From: JAJEEA01 sp965116765
GTDB taxonomy: Bacteria; Acidobacteriota; Vicinamibacteria; Vicinamibacterales; UBA8438
Assembly: GCA_965116765.1 (NCBI GenBank)
Contig: OZ220718.1
Coordinates: 5,146,001-5,210,000, forward strand
Reading direction: 5' to 3'
Length of the DNA: 64,000 nucleotides
Positions 34,434 through 43,981 of the stretch are shown piece after piece. Made by a program: the position numbers and the translations under genes. Position 1 is the first letter of the stretch; every line of letters starts with the position of its first letter. The notes below the pieces were generated by a model. The model saw only the letters and a list, made by a program, of their open reading frames with translations, made no database searches and was not told the origin of the DNA.

Positions 34434-37094
34434 CTACTCCGCCTGCAGCGCCTGACGGGGGTCCGCCTGGGCGGCCCGGCGCGCCGGGAGGAACGAGGCG
34501 GCGAGGGCCGCCGCGACCAGCACGAGGGCGGCGACGGCGAGGGCCAGCGGGTCGCGGGGGCTGCGGCCCTCGAAGAGCAGCGGCGCGACGAAGCGGCCGG
34601 CCCAGAGCGCGGTCAGCCCCCCTGCGACGACGCCGACCACGGCCAGCGAGAGACCGCGCGCGAGCACGAGGCGGAGGAGGTCCCACGCCTGGGCGCCGAG
34701 GGCGCGCCGGATGCCGAACTCCAGCTCGCGCTGGCGCACGCCGAAGGCGATGACCGCGTAGAGCCCGAGGGCGGCGAGGAGCAGGGCGAGCAGGGAGGCG
34801 GCGCCGAGCAGGCCGGTGCCGATGGTCCACGAGCGCATCCTTCCCGCGTGGACGTCGGACAGGGTCCGCACGCGGCTGGCCGGCAGGTCGGGAAAGAGCT
34901 CGGCGAGGGCGGCGAGCACGGAGACCACCGCGGGTGCGGGATTGCCCCGGGTGCGGACGATCAGACTTCGGCTTCCACGGACTGCCTCTGCGGTCTGGGG
35001 GTCGGCCGCCGCCTGCCCCAGCGGCACGTAGAAGTGGCCGACCCGATTGGTCTCCCGCAAGCCGAACTCGAGGGCGGATTCCGCCACACCGACGACCGTC
35101 GTGCAGTCGGACGTCTCTTCCTGGAGGAACAGGCAGCGGCCGACGGCGCTCTGCCCGGGCCAGATCTGCCGGGCGAACGCCGCGTTGACGACCGAGACCT
35201 TCTGCGTACCGGCGCGGTCCCTCTCGGTGAAGCCGCGTCCGTCGCGGATGTCCAGGCCCGACACGCGGAAGAAGTTGGGTGTCACATGGTTTTCGAAGGG
35301 GGCGAACGTCGGGGGGAGAGAGTCGAGGCCCTCGGGGCGCGGCATTCTCCGCCCGCTGGCTGCCGTCTGCGGCGTGTTGGTCGACTGCGCCACGTCCAGC
35401 ACGCCGGGCAGGGCTCGTACGCGGGCCGCCAGAGCGTCTATCGTGCTCTCGGCGAGCGGCGTCCCGCCCCGGTCTTCGCCCAGCCGTACCGTCAGCACGT
35501 TCTCCCGCGCGTAGCCGACGTCGATTGCGCGCGCCGCCTCGAACGAGCCATAGAACATGGCGGCGCCGTTGAGGAGGACGAGCGACAGGGCGGCCTGCAC
35601 CACGATCATGCCGGTACGGACCGGCGATCCCAGGTGTCGGGCTCCCCGCAGGCTGTCGAGCCGTTCGATGCCGCGGCTGCGCGCCGCGTACAGGGCCGGG
35701 AGCAGCGCGGCCGCAAGGCCGACCGCGAGCACCGCCGCGCAGGTGAACGAGATGGCGGACACGTCCAGCGGGGCACCGCCCCACTGGTATCGCGGGAGCA
35801 AGGTGACGCGCAGGACGCGGCCGGCCGCCGCCGCCACCCCCAGCGCCGCCGCGCCGGAGAGCGCGGCGAGCACCAGGCTCTCGACCACCAGCAGGCGGCC
35901 CACGCCCCATCGGCCCGCGCCGAGGGCGTGGCGCACCGCCAGCTCGCGCCGTCGCGCCGCGACTCGCAGCATCAGCAGGTTCGACACGTTGGCGGCCGCG
36001 ACGAGCAGGACGGCCAGGGCGACGCCGCCAACGACCAGCGGCAGCCGCATGTCGCCGGCCAGGGCCGCCGGTCCGCGGGTTCTCAGGAGGGGGCCGAGCA
36101 CGACGGCGGGTTCTGTCCCGGTCGGGTCCGTGTCGGCGCGGGCGGCCCTCAGCACGGCGGTCGCCGCCGCCTCCGCGGCCTCGGCGGAGACGTCGGGCGC
36201 GAGACGGACGAAGGCCGTGATCCCCGAGTTGGGGCTGAACGTTTCCGCGAGCTGGTAAGGCAGCCAGACGTCCACCGCGTTCGGCTCGGAGCCCGTGAAG
36301 CCGGGCGGCATCGCGCCGACGATCGTGTAGGTGACGTCGTCGAAGGTCACGGTGGCGCCGAGCGCCTCGCGGGCGCCGCCGAAGCGCCGTAGCCAGTAGG
36401 CGTTTCCGATGACCGCGACCGGCGCCGCCGCGGGGTCGTCGTCCTCGGGCAGGATGGAGCGCCCGAGGACCGGCCGGACGCCGAGCAGTGACAAGAAGCC
36501 TCCCGTGACCCGGGACACCTGGAGCTCCTCGGCGGTCTGGCCCCGGCCGTTGGGCGAGCGCCAGGGGAGGGAATCGCGACCGACGGCGGTGAACCGGTCG
36601 GTGTCGACGCGGAGCGCGGTGAACTCGCGCCAGCGCAGGTTGTCGTACACCCGGGTCCGGCCAACGCGGTCGTGCTGCCGTACCCACACGCGGTGAACGC
36701 CGTCCGGATTCTCGATGTGCGGCGGCGCCTGGAGAAAGAGCCGGGACAGCATCCCGTACATCGCCGCGTTGAGGCCGATGCCGAGGGCGAGGGTGAGGAC
36801 CACGGCAGAGGTGTAGCCGGGGTTGCGCCGCATGCCGCGGATGGCGGACCGGATGTCCTGGAGCAGGCGCTCGGCGGGTCCCCAGCCCCAGCTCTCGCGC
36901 GTCAGCTCGCGGATCAGCGGGACGTTGCCGAAGTCGCGCTGCGCCGCCGCCCGCGCGTCTTCCGGAGACATCCCCGCCGCGATCCGCTCCTCCATCTCCA
37001 TGGCGAGATGAACGCGGATCTCTTCGTCCAGCTCCGATTCCTGCTGCTGCCGGTGCCAGAGCGAGCGCAGCCGGGCGTAGACCTGCCGCCACAT
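34434..37094 (-). CDS. ADOP-type ABC transporter permease with N-terminal cytoplasmic prefix domain
   Basis: 886 residues. The ATG at 37094 follows a GGGGAGG site and begins the prefix domain (MWRQVYARLRSLWHRQQQ, MEERIAAGMSPEDARAAA) that PadR-linked ADOP permeases share. Then come the first helix (AVVLTLALGIGLNAAMYGML), MacB periplasmic domain, FtsX block, second periplasmic domain, and C-terminal FtsX block ending RRAAQADPRQALQAE. Of the three permeases here only this one has the prefix. The PadR gene lies 155 bp upstream on the same strand and likely controls it. Substrate unknown. Confidence 0.93.
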   Translation of the reverse strand: MWRQVYARLRSLWHRQQQESELDEEIRVHLAMEMEERIAAGMSPEDARAAAQRDFGNVPLIRELTRESWGWGPAERLLQDIRSAIRGMRRNPGYTSAVVLTLALGIGLNAAMYGMLSRLFLQAPPHIENPDGVHRVWVRQHDRVGRTRVYDNLRWREFTALRVDTDRFTAVGRDSLPWRSPNGRGQTAEELQVSRVTGGFLSLLGVRPVLGRSILPEDDDPAAAPVAVIGNAYWLRRFGGAREALGATVTFDDVTYTIVGAMPPGFTGSEPNAVDVWLPYQLAETFSPNSGITAFVRLAPDVSAEAAEAAATAVLRAARADTDPTGTEPAVVLGPLLRTRGPAALAGDMRLPLVVGGVALAVLLVAAANVSNLLMLRVAARRRELAVRHALGAGRWGVGRLLVVESLVLAALSGAAALGVAAAAGRVLRVTLLPRYQWGGAPLDVSAISFTCAAVLAVGLAAALLPALYAARSRGIERLDSLRGARHLGSPVRTGMIVVQAALSLVLLNGAAMFYGSFEAARAIDVGYARENVLTVRLGEDRGGTPLAESTIDALAARVRALPGVLDVAQSTNTPQTAASGRRMPRPEGLDSLPPTFAPFENHVTPNFFRVSGLDIRDGRGFTERDRAGTQKVSVVNAAFARQIWPGQSAVGRCLFLQEETSDCTTVVGVAESALEFGLRETNRVGHFYVPLGQAAADPQTAEAVRGSRSLIVRTRGNPAPAVVSVLAALAELFPDLPASRVRTLSDVHAGRMRSWTIGTGLLGAASLLALLLAALGLYAVIAFGVRQRELEFGIRRALGAQAWDLLRLVLARGLSLAVVGVVAGGLTALWAGRFVAPLLFEGRSPRDPLALAVAALVLVAAALAASFLPARRAAQADPRQALQAE

Positions 37095-37186
37095 CGCCGT
37101 ATCCTCCCCGGGTCCGGGAATCGCCGCCTTGCGGCTCCCGGCCCGATCCGACCCCCCAGCGGGTCGACTGCCGTCCTGGCCCGGAG

Positions 37187-37267
37187 TGCGTCGCCTGCGG
37201 CTCCGCTCGCCGCACAACCAACCCCGGCCAGGAGTCTACGGCGCCGCCCCTACGGCCCCGATTCCTG
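37187..37267. repeat. dispersed hairpin repeat, full copy overlapping the PadR stop
   Basis: Carries the whole consensus: TGCGTCGCCTGCGGCTCCGC, then ACAACCAACCCCGG, then AGGAGTCTACGGCGCCGC and GGCCCCGATTCCTG. The stop codon of the PadR gene (37250-37252) lies inside, so the last codons (QESGP) are repeat-encoded. See the related copies at 43428, 44351, 57271, 57517 and 60624. Confidence 0.75.
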
Positions 37268-37612
37268 CTCGGCCGGACGCAGCACCCGCGCCATCGCCAC
37301 CGACAACTGCTCCCAGCGCGACTGCTGCGCCGTGAGGTGCTCGCGGCCGGTCGGGGTGAGGCGGTAGTAGCGGGCGCGCTTGCCCTTGTCCGACTTCTTC
37401 CACTCCGCCGCGATCCAGCCGCGCCCCTCCAGCTTGTGCAGGGCGGGGTAGAGCGAGCCCGTCTCGATCTGCAGGGCGTTCTCCGAGACGCGCTGGACGT
37501 GCTTGGCGATGGCGTGGCCGTGCGAGGGCCCGTACAGGAGGGTGCGCAGGATGAGCAGGTCGAGAGTGCCGTAGAGCAGCTCGATCCGGTTGCCCGCGGA
37601 AGCTGTGGTCAT
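37250..37612 (-). CDS. PadR-family transcriptional regulator
   Basis: A 120-residue PadR of the short subfamily-2 type: winged helix with LYGTLDLLILRTLLYGPSHG, LQIETGSLYPALHKLEGRGW and YYRLTPTGREHL, and a short C-terminal helix for dimerisation. It is intact, unlike the PadR at 16533. It precedes the ADOP permease and presumably represses it in the absence of an effector. Its last residues QESGP are encoded by the dispersed repeat, the same ending as the unrelated YkgJ protein at 44374. Confidence 0.92.
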   Translation of the reverse strand: MTTASAGNRIELLYGTLDLLILRTLLYGPSHGHAIAKHVQRVSENALQIETGSLYPALHKLEGRGWIAAEWKKSDKGKRARYYRLTPTGREHLTAQQSRWEQLSVAMARVLRPAEQESGP

Positions 37613-37621
37613 GTAGATAGG

Positions 37622-37639
37622 CTACTCCATGTTGGGTAG
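37622..37639 (-). promoter_or_regulatory. candidate PadR operator
   Basis: Imperfect 18-base dyad CTACTCCA-TG-TTGGGTAG, ten bases before the PadR start, with six of eight arm positions matching. A further GTAGA/TCTAC pair flanks it. The position fits autoregulation; there is no strong -35 or -10. Confidence 0.4.
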
Positions 37640-37741
37640 TGTGTCTACGAAGAAACGCGCTTGCGCCCGCCGCGGTTCCGCTCTTGTCCTGTGCTCCCGA
37701 GCATGCCATTATCGTCTGCCGCCGAATCACGGAGCCGAGAC

Positions 37742-39241
37742 ATGCGGATGCCGGGAATCGTGATACTGGTGCTGTCGCTGCTCTTGCCGACGGGTGCGGC
37801 AGGGAGCGAGGGCCGGCTGCCCGACGCGGCGCAGGCCGGCGACCATGCCGCGGTGGAGCGGCTGCTCCGGGCCGGCGCCGACGTCGACGACCGCGCGGCC
37901 GACGACACCACCGCCCTCCACTGGGCCGCGTATCGCAACGACGCGGAGCTCGCGACGCTGCTGCTCGCGGCCGGCGCCGACCCCAACGCCGCCAACCGCA
38001 ACGGCGCCACGCCCCTCGGCATGGCGTGCGCCAACGCCGGGTCCGGCCGGGGAACGGGCCCGGACCTCGTCATGCGTCTCCTGCAGGCCGGCGCCGATCC
38101 GAGCCTCGCCCCCGTGGGCGAGCCGCCGCTGCTGACCTGCGCGCGGACCGGCGGCACCCGCGCGGTGCGGGCGCTGCTCGCCCACGGCGCCGAGGTCGAC
38201 GCGACGGACGCGTGGCGGGGGCAGACGGCGCTGATGTGGGCGGCGGCCGAGAACCACACCGCGGTGCTCGGCGAGCTGCTGGAAGCCGGGGCCGGGGTCG
38301 ACGCCGAGTCCACCGGCGGGTTCACGGCCCTGCTGTTCGCGGTGCGGCAGGACGCGCAGGCGGCGGTCCGCCTGCTCCTCTCGGCGGGGGCCGATCCGGG
38401 AGTCGCCGCCCCCAACGGGCAGACCGCGCTGCGGGTGGCCATCGCGAACCGGCACTACACCGTGGCCGGCCTGCTCCTCTCGGCAGGGGCCGACCCCACG
38501 GTGCGGGATCGGCGGGGCAACACCGCGTTGCACGACCTCGTGACGTCGCGCTCGCCCGCGCGCCACCTCGGGAACCAGTTCGTGGCGTTCAACCGCGAGG
38601 ACCCGTCCCAGCTGCCGAGCCTCGAGCTGATGGATCGGCTGCTCGAGGCGGGCGCCGACCCCGACGCGCGGACCGAGCCGGTGCCAATCCGCCACGAGCG
38701 GTGGACCGACGAGGGCATCTTCAGCGCGGGGCGTCCGTTCATGGACAACCGGGTCAACCTGGGCGGCGCCACCCCCTACCTGCTCGCGGCCCAGGCCGCC
38801 GACGTCGTGGCGATGCGCCGGCTCGCCGAGCGCGGCGCCGACCCGCGGCTCGCGACCTACGCCAACAACACCGCGGTGATGCTGGCGGCGGGGGTGGGGC
38901 ACGTCGAGGGGTCCCGCCGTTTCCGGCCCGAGTCGGAGGCCCTCGCGGCGGTCCGGCTGGCCCTCGACGCCGGGGTGGACGTCAACGCCGGCAACGCCAA
39001 CGGTCAGACCGCGCTGCACGGCGCGGTGTACCGGGCGGCGGACACGATCATCCGCCAACTGGTCGACGCCGGCGCCCGCATGGACTTCGCGGACGAGCTG
39101 GACCGGACCGCCCTCGACCTCGCCGAGCAGGGCTTCAACCAGGTCGCGAGCCTGATCCGCCGCGACCGCTCGGCGGCGCTGCTGCGCTCGCTCGGGGCGA
39201 AGTCGAGTGAATCGGACGCGGCGGCGCCGGCCGGGCGATAA
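37742..39241 (+). CDS. exported ankyrin-repeat protein (cassette A)
   Basis: 499 residues. Signal peptide MPGIVILVLSLLLPTGAAG; the mature protein is a stack of about eleven ankyrin repeats with the canonical TALHWAAYRND..AELATLLLAAGADPN pattern in a periplasmic context. ANK repeats bind proteins; the partner is unknown. A degenerate region around residues 285-340 (HLGNQFVAFNREDP) interrupts the stack. It is the first gene of an ANK-DUF1592-DUF1552 cassette, with DUF1592 75 bp downstream. It is paralogous to the protein at 55565, sharing GADPNAAN and the ALMWAAAE block. Confidence 0.9.
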   Translation: MRMPGIVILVLSLLLPTGAAGSEGRLPDAAQAGDHAAVERLLRAGADVDDRAADDTTALHWAAYRNDAELATLLLAAGADPNAANRNGATPLGMACANAGSGRGTGPDLVMRLLQAGADPSLAPVGEPPLLTCARTGGTRAVRALLAHGAEVDATDAWRGQTALMWAAAENHTAVLGELLEAGAGVDAESTGGFTALLFAVRQDAQAAVRLLLSAGADPGVAAPNGQTALRVAIANRHYTVAGLLLSAGADPTVRDRRGNTALHDLVTSRSPARHLGNQFVAFNREDPSQLPSLELMDRLLEAGADPDARTEPVPIRHERWTDEGIFSAGRPFMDNRVNLGGATPYLLAAQAADVVAMRRLAERGADPRLATYANNTAVMLAAGVGHVEGSRRFRPESEALAAVRLALDAGVDVNAGNANGQTALHGAVYRAADTIIRQLVDAGARMDFADELDRTALDLAEQGFNQVASLIRRDRSAALLRSLGAKSSESDAAAPAGR

Positions 39242-39316
39242 GGACAGCGATCGACCTGGCAGGGTGACCTCAGTGTCCTGACCCGGGCGATACCGTTCCG
39301 CCACGGAGGTGTTGGC

Positions 39317-41761
39317 GTGAGAACCCGACGACATCGGCGGCGTGGCGGGTGGTGGCTGCCGGTGGTGGCGGTCACAGGGTTTGCGTCCCCGGCCGTCGCG
39401 GCCCAGGCGCCGGCTCCCGCGGACGCCACGGCGGCCGATGCGGTGGCGGTGGTCGAGCGTTACTGCCTCGCGTGCCACAACCGCCGGCTGCGCACGGCGG
39501 GGCTCGCCCTCGACGAGCTCGACGCCGCCCACCCCGAGGCCCGGCCCGAGGTGTGGGAGAAGGTCGTCGGCCGGCTCCGCACCCGGACGATGCCGCCGGT
39601 GCCCCGGCCCCGGCCCGACGAGGCGGCCTACGAGGCGGCGGCGGGGTGGCTGGAGACGGCCCTCGATCGCGCGGCGGCGGCGCGGCCCGACCCGGGACGG
39701 CCCCTGCTGCACCGGATGAACCGAACCGAGTACCGGAACGCGGTGCGCGACCTGCTGGCCGTCGACCCCGACGTCAGCGCCCTGCCCGCCGACGACGCCA
39801 CCTACGGGTTCGACAACATCGCCGACGCGCTGGGCACCTCGCCCCTGCTGCTGGAGAGCTACGTCACGACGGCCCGGAAGGTCGCCCGGCTCGCCGTCGG
39901 CAGCCCCGCCCTCGCGCCGGCGACCGAGACCTGGAAGACGCCCATCGACCTGACCCAGGACTATCACCTGCGCGACCTGCCGCTGGGGACGCGGGGCGGG
40001 ATTCGCGTCGACCGGTACTTCCCGGTCGACGCCGAGTACGAGATCCGGGTCCGGCTCCGGCGCGGGGCCGGGGGCTCGATACGCGGCATCGGGGAGGAGC
40101 ACGTCGTCGAGCTGAGCCTCGACGGCGAGCGCATCGGACGCTTCCCCGTCGGCGGCCCCGACGCCTATCGGCGGCCGGGCGGCGGGAACGCGGGTCTGGG
40201 GGTGAGCCCGGCGTTCACCGCGGACGAGCCGATGCGGGTGCGGCTGCCGATCGCCGCCGGCCGCCACACCCTCGTCGCCGCGTTCGTCGGCCGGCCCGCC
40301 GCCCTGTCCGAGCAGACCACCCGGCCGTTCCTGCGGAGCTACGTCTCGGCCAACAGCCGGCGGGGGCTCCCCGACGTCGACCGTCTCGTGATCGCGGGCC
40401 CGTTCGACCCCGCCCGGCCCGCCGAGACCCCCGGCCGGGCCCGCATCTTCACGTGCCGCCCCGCCGATGCCGCGGCCGAGCCGGCCTGCGCGCGGGACAT
40501 CCTCGCGCGACTCGGCCGGCTGGCGTACCGTCGCCCGCTCGAGCCGCCCGAGCTCGACCGGCTGCTCGATTTCCACGGGGCCGGCCGCGCCGACGGCGGC
40601 TTCGAGGCGGGGATCGAGCTGGCCCTCCGTTACCTCCTCGCGAGCCCGCAGTTCATCTTCCGGATCGAGCCCGAGCCGGCCGAGGCGGCCCCCGGCGACG
40701 CCTATCCGCTGACCGGCTTCGACCTCGCGTCGCGGCTGTCGTTCTTCCTGTGGAGCAGCATCCCCGACGAGGCGCTGCTCGCGGCGGCCGGGGAGGGCCG
40801 GCTCGACGACCCCGACGGGCTCCTCGGGCAGGTGCGCCGGATGCTGGCCGACCCGCGGGCGTCGGCCCTCGTGGAGAACTTCGCGGGTCAGTGGCTCTAC
40901 CTGCGCAACCTGGACCGGACGACCCCCGACCCGCCGACCTTCCCCGACTTCGACGACAACCTGCGTCGGGCCCTGCGACGCGAGACGGAGCTGTTCTTCG
41001 AGAGCCTGCTGCGCGAGGACCGCAGCGCCCTCGAGCTGTTGACGGCCGACTACACGTTCGTGAACGAGCGGCTGGCCCGGCACTACGGCCTGCCCGGCAT
41101 CTACGGCGATCGGTTCCGTCGCGTGCCGGTGGCCGACCCCGCGCGCCGCGGCCTCCTCGGGCACGGCAGCGTGCTGACGGTGACCTCGTACGCCACGCGG
41201 ACGTCGCCGGTGCTGCGCGGGAAGTGGATTCTCGAGAACCTGCTCGGCGCCCCGCCGCCGCCCCCGCCGCCCGACGTGCCCGACCTCGAGGATGCCGGGA
41301 GCGCCGAGGGGCTGTCCATCCGCGAGCGGCTCGAGCGCCACCGCGCCAACCCCGCCTGCGCGGGCTGCCACGCGCGGATGGACCCCTACGGCTTCGGGCT
41401 CGAGAACTTCGACGCCATCGGGCGGTGGCGCGCCTTCGGGGCCGACGGCGCCGCCGTCGACGCGGCGGACGTCCTGCCCGACGGGACCGCGTTCACCGGC
41501 CCCGTCGAGCTGCGCGAGGCGATGCTGCGTCGGCCCGAGACGTTCGTGCGGACGTTGACCCGCAAGCTGCTGACCTATGCGGTCGGCCGCGGGCTGACGT
41601 ACCATGATGCGCCGGTGGTGCGCCGCATCGTGCGGGAGGCGGCGCCGGACGGCTACCGGCTGTCGGACCTCGTCGCCGGCGTCGTGCTGAGCGAGCCGTT
41701 CCGGATGAAGATGAAGCGGCCGGCGGCGGACGCGCCGGCCGTGGCGGACGCCGGACCGTAG
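39317..41761 (+). CDS. DUF1592 protein with cytochrome-c-like heme motifs (cassette A)
   Basis: An 814-residue exported protein. The start is GTG with GGAGGTG upstream, then a basic n-region and signal segment. Domains in order: a PSCyt1-like segment with C50-L-A-C53-H, DUF1587 (RMNRTEYRNAVRDLLAVD), DUF1595/DUF1592 (AYRRPLEPPELDRLL, FDLASRLSFFLWSSIPDEALL), DUF1588 (HGSVLTVTSYATRTSPVLRGKWIL, with a second heme-type motif CAGCH near 682) and DUF1585 (LLTYAVGRGLTYHD). The family is abundant in Planctomycetes and Acidobacteria and has no established activity; electron transfer is suggested by the CxxCH motifs. Confidence 0.93.
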   Translation: MRTRRHRRRGGWWLPVVAVTGFASPAVAAQAPAPADATAADAVAVVERYCLACHNRRLRTAGLALDELDAAHPEARPEVWEKVVGRLRTRTMPPVPRPRPDEAAYEAAAGWLETALDRAAAARPDPGRPLLHRMNRTEYRNAVRDLLAVDPDVSALPADDATYGFDNIADALGTSPLLLESYVTTARKVARLAVGSPALAPATETWKTPIDLTQDYHLRDLPLGTRGGIRVDRYFPVDAEYEIRVRLRRGAGGSIRGIGEEHVVELSLDGERIGRFPVGGPDAYRRPGGGNAGLGVSPAFTADEPMRVRLPIAAGRHTLVAAFVGRPAALSEQTTRPFLRSYVSANSRRGLPDVDRLVIAGPFDPARPAETPGRARIFTCRPADAAAEPACARDILARLGRLAYRRPLEPPELDRLLDFHGAGRADGGFEAGIELALRYLLASPQFIFRIEPEPAEAAPGDAYPLTGFDLASRLSFFLWSSIPDEALLAAAGEGRLDDPDGLLGQVRRMLADPRASALVENFAGQWLYLRNLDRTTPDPPTFPDFDDNLRRALRRETELFFESLLREDRSALELLTADYTFVNERLARHYGLPGIYGDRFRRVPVADPARRGLLGHGSVLTVTSYATRTSPVLRGKWILENLLGAPPPPPPPDVPDLEDAGSAEGLSIRERLERHRANPACAGCHARMDPYGFGLENFDAIGRWRAFGADGAAVDAADVLPDGTAFTGPVELREAMLRRPETFVRTLTRKLLTYAVGRGLTYHDAPVVRRIVREAAPDGYRLSDLVAGVVLSEPFRMKMKRPAADAPAVADAGP

Positions 41762-42000
41762 CCGCTTGCGCCGCCGGAGCGGCCCGGACGCCACGCGGCG
41801 GCGGCGCCGCGGGTGGCGGGAGTGGTCAGGCGACGGTGCCGGGGCGCCCCCGGTGCCCGCGAGCGCGCCCGGCGGGTTGGTCGGGGGCGGCGGCAGTCGC
41901 GGCACACATCGGCGGAGCCGCAGGCGGCCGTTTCCAGGGTCGGAAGGGCGTGGAGCGAGAGTGCGGCGGCCCGAGGCGGTCGCTCCGCAAGGAGACACCG

Positions 42001-43344
42001 ATGATCATCACGAAGACCGCGTTGCCCCGGCGGACGTTCCTGCGCGGCGCCGGCGCGGCGGTGGCCCTGCCGCTCCTCGACGCGATGGCGCCGGCCCTCT
42101 CGGCGATGTCCCGGACCGCGGCCGCCCCGGTGCGCCGGCTCGCCTTCACGTACATCCCGAACGGCGCCATCATGGAGCAGTGGACGCCGGCGGCGGCGGG
42201 GAAGGCGTTCGACCTGCCGCCGATCCTCGCCCCGCTGGAGCGGCACCGCGACCGCCTCGTGGTGCTGTCGGGCCTCGACTCGCGGCCGGCGGAGGCGGCC
42301 GAGGGCGAGGGCTCGGGCGACCACGCGCGGGCCAGCGCGGTGTGGCTGACCGGCGTGCACCCGAAGCGCACCGAGGGGGCCGACGTCCGCGGCGGCAAGA
42401 CCATCGATCAGGTGGCGGCCGACGTCCTCGGCCGCGACACCCAGCTCCGGTCGCTCGAGCTCGCGGCCGAGGACTTCACGGCGGTGGGCGGCTGCGACAT
42501 CGGCTACTCGTGCAGCTACGTCAACACGCTGTCGTGGCGCACCGCGACCACCCCGCTGCCCATGCAGACCGACCCCCGGGTGGTCTTCGAGCGGCTCTTC
42601 GGCGAGGGCCTCGGGGCCGACGCGCGCCGGCGGCAGCTCGCGCAGGACCGCAGCATCCTCGACGCCATCGTCGGCGAGGTCGGGCGCCTGCAGAAGCGGC
42701 TCGGCGCGGCCGACCGCTCGCGCGTCGACGAGTACCTCGACAACGTCCGCGAGGTCGAGCGGCGGGTCCGGAAGATGGAGGCGCGGGTCGGCCAGCACAT
42801 CGAGCTGCCGGCCATGCCCGTCGGGGTGCCCGAGCTCTACGACGACCACGTGAAGCTGATGTACGACCTGCAGGCGCTCGCGTTCCGGGCCGACGTCACC
42901 CGGGTCAGCACGTTCATGCTCGCCCGCGAGGCCTCGACCCGCACCTACAACCACATCGGCGTGCCCGACCCCCACCACGCCATCTCGCACCACGGGAACG
43001 CGCCCGACAAGGTGGAGAAGCACGCGAAGATCAACGCCTATCACGTCAGCCTCTTCGCGCGCTTCCTCGACACGCTGCAGTCGACCCCCGACGGCGACGG
43101 CACCCTGCTCGACCACACCATGCTGCTCTACGGCGGCTGCATCGGCGACGGGAACCTTCATACGCACACCCGCCTGCCGGCCCTGCTCGCCGGCGGCGCC
43201 GGCGGCCGGCTCGCGGGCGGCCGCCACCTGCGGTACCCCGACGGCACGCCGATGGCCAACCTCCTGCTGTCGATTCTCGACACGGTGGACGTGCACCGCG
43301 AGCGCATCGGCGACAGCAACGGCCGGTTGACGGACCTGCTGTAA
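42001..43344 (+). CDS. Tat-exported DUF1552 protein (cassette A)
   Basis: 447 residues. Twin-arginine signal LPRRTFLRGAGAAVALPLL, then the DUF1552 body with conserved YIPNGA, LSGLDSRPA, GDHARASAVWLTGVHP, DRSILD, VSTFMLAREASTRTY and DHTMLLYGGCIGDGNLHTH, ending LTDLL. The fold is related to DUF1501 and alkaline-phosphatase-like proteins, but no activity is known. Tat export implies cofactor binding or folding before secretion. Good AAGGAG ribosome site. It follows DUF1592 by 239 bp, a gap with nothing else visible, and is paralogous to the gene at 51261. Confidence 0.92.
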   Translation: MIITKTALPRRTFLRGAGAAVALPLLDAMAPALSAMSRTAAAPVRRLAFTYIPNGAIMEQWTPAAAGKAFDLPPILAPLERHRDRLVVLSGLDSRPAEAAEGEGSGDHARASAVWLTGVHPKRTEGADVRGGKTIDQVAADVLGRDTQLRSLELAAEDFTAVGGCDIGYSCSYVNTLSWRTATTPLPMQTDPRVVFERLFGEGLGADARRRQLAQDRSILDAIVGEVGRLQKRLGAADRSRVDEYLDNVREVERRVRKMEARVGQHIELPAMPVGVPELYDDHVKLMYDLQALAFRADVTRVSTFMLAREASTRTYNHIGVPDPHHAISHHGNAPDKVEKHAKINAYHVSLFARFLDTLQSTPDGDGTLLDHTMLLYGGCIGDGNLHTHTRLPALLAGGAGGRLAGGRHLRYPDGTPMANLLLSILDTVDVHRERIGDSNGRLTDLL

Positions 43345-43427
43345 GGACTCCTGGCCGAGTCGCGCGAGCAGGCGCTGGACCGGATGGTCGAGAAGGCGGC
43401 CGGTTCGCCGGGGCGCCGCCGTCGGCC

Positions 43428-43585
43428 AGGAGTCTGCGCCGTAGAAGGCGCGGACTCCTGAGGGTTGGTCGGGCGCCCAGCGGAGCCGAAGGCGACGATG
43501 GGCGGGCGAGGAGTCGCCGCAGAAAGGCGCGGACTCCTGAGGGTTGGTCGGGCGCCCAGCGGAGCCGCACCCGACGATGGGCGGG
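43428..43585. repeat. two tandem copies of the dispersed hairpin repeat
   Basis: Copies at 43428-43506 and 43509-43585 share GGACTCCTGAGGGTTGGTCG and GGGCGCCCAGCGGAGCCG. Each opens with AGGAGTC and returns GACTCCT about 25 bases later, so each forms a stem; copy 1 also has TGCGCCGTAGAAGGCGCG inside. The array ends exactly at the VapC stop codon (43586), in the 241-bp space between convergent genes. Confidence 0.85.
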
Positions 43586-43978
43586 CTACCGTCGGCCGGG
43601 CCAGTGCTGGACCTGGATCTCGGTCATCGGGAAGTCGGCGACGTTGGCCGTCGCCAGGGCGGCGTCGACGCCGGCCGCCGCCGCGGCGATCAGACAGTCG
43701 GCCTGGTGCAGCGTGACTCCCTGTCGGGCGAAGGCCCGGCGCCACGCACCCGCCCGCATGCCTTCGGACACGCCGAGCGGCGCGAGCCGCAGGCCGTTGA
43801 ACAGACGGCGTGCGACCGCTTCCTCACCCGGGCGCAGGCCGCGCCAGATCTCCTCGACGGAGATCACGCAGGCCCACGGCTCCGTTCCCGTGCGGCGCAG
43901 GGCGGCGAGGCGGGCTGCGGCGGGCCGGCCTCGGAGCGCGTCGATGAGCACCGTCGAATCGAGGAGCAGGCGGGCCAC
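43586..43978 (-). CDS. VapC-type PIN-domain toxin
   Basis: A 130-residue PIN ribonuclease: LLLDSTVLIDALRG (Asp), CVISVEEIWRGL (Glu), LHQADCLIAAAAAGVDAALATANVADFP (later acidic ligands). It starts with GTG at 43978, three bases after the antitoxin stop. Complete. Its partner is the ribbon-helix-helix gene upstream. The stop abuts the hairpin-repeat array. Confidence 0.92.
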   Translation of the reverse strand: MARLLLDSTVLIDALRGRPAAARLAALRRTGTEPWACVISVEEIWRGLRPGEEAVARRLFNGLRLAPLGVSEGMRAGAWRRAFARQGVTLHQADCLIAAAAAGVDAALATANVADFPMTEIQVQHWPGRR

Positions 43979-43981
43979 CGG

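Noticed and set aside
37727..41998. Long minus-strand open frame of over 1400 codons opposite the ankyrin and DUF1592 genes
   Set aside because: It is the antisense of GC-rich codons; it has no domain, is rich in Arg/Gly/Val/Pro, and overlaps two well-supported genes completely.
43428..43585. Possible insertion-sequence ends
   Set aside because: Both copies are direct repeats with internal stems, no transposase frame lies between or near them, and there are no target duplications.
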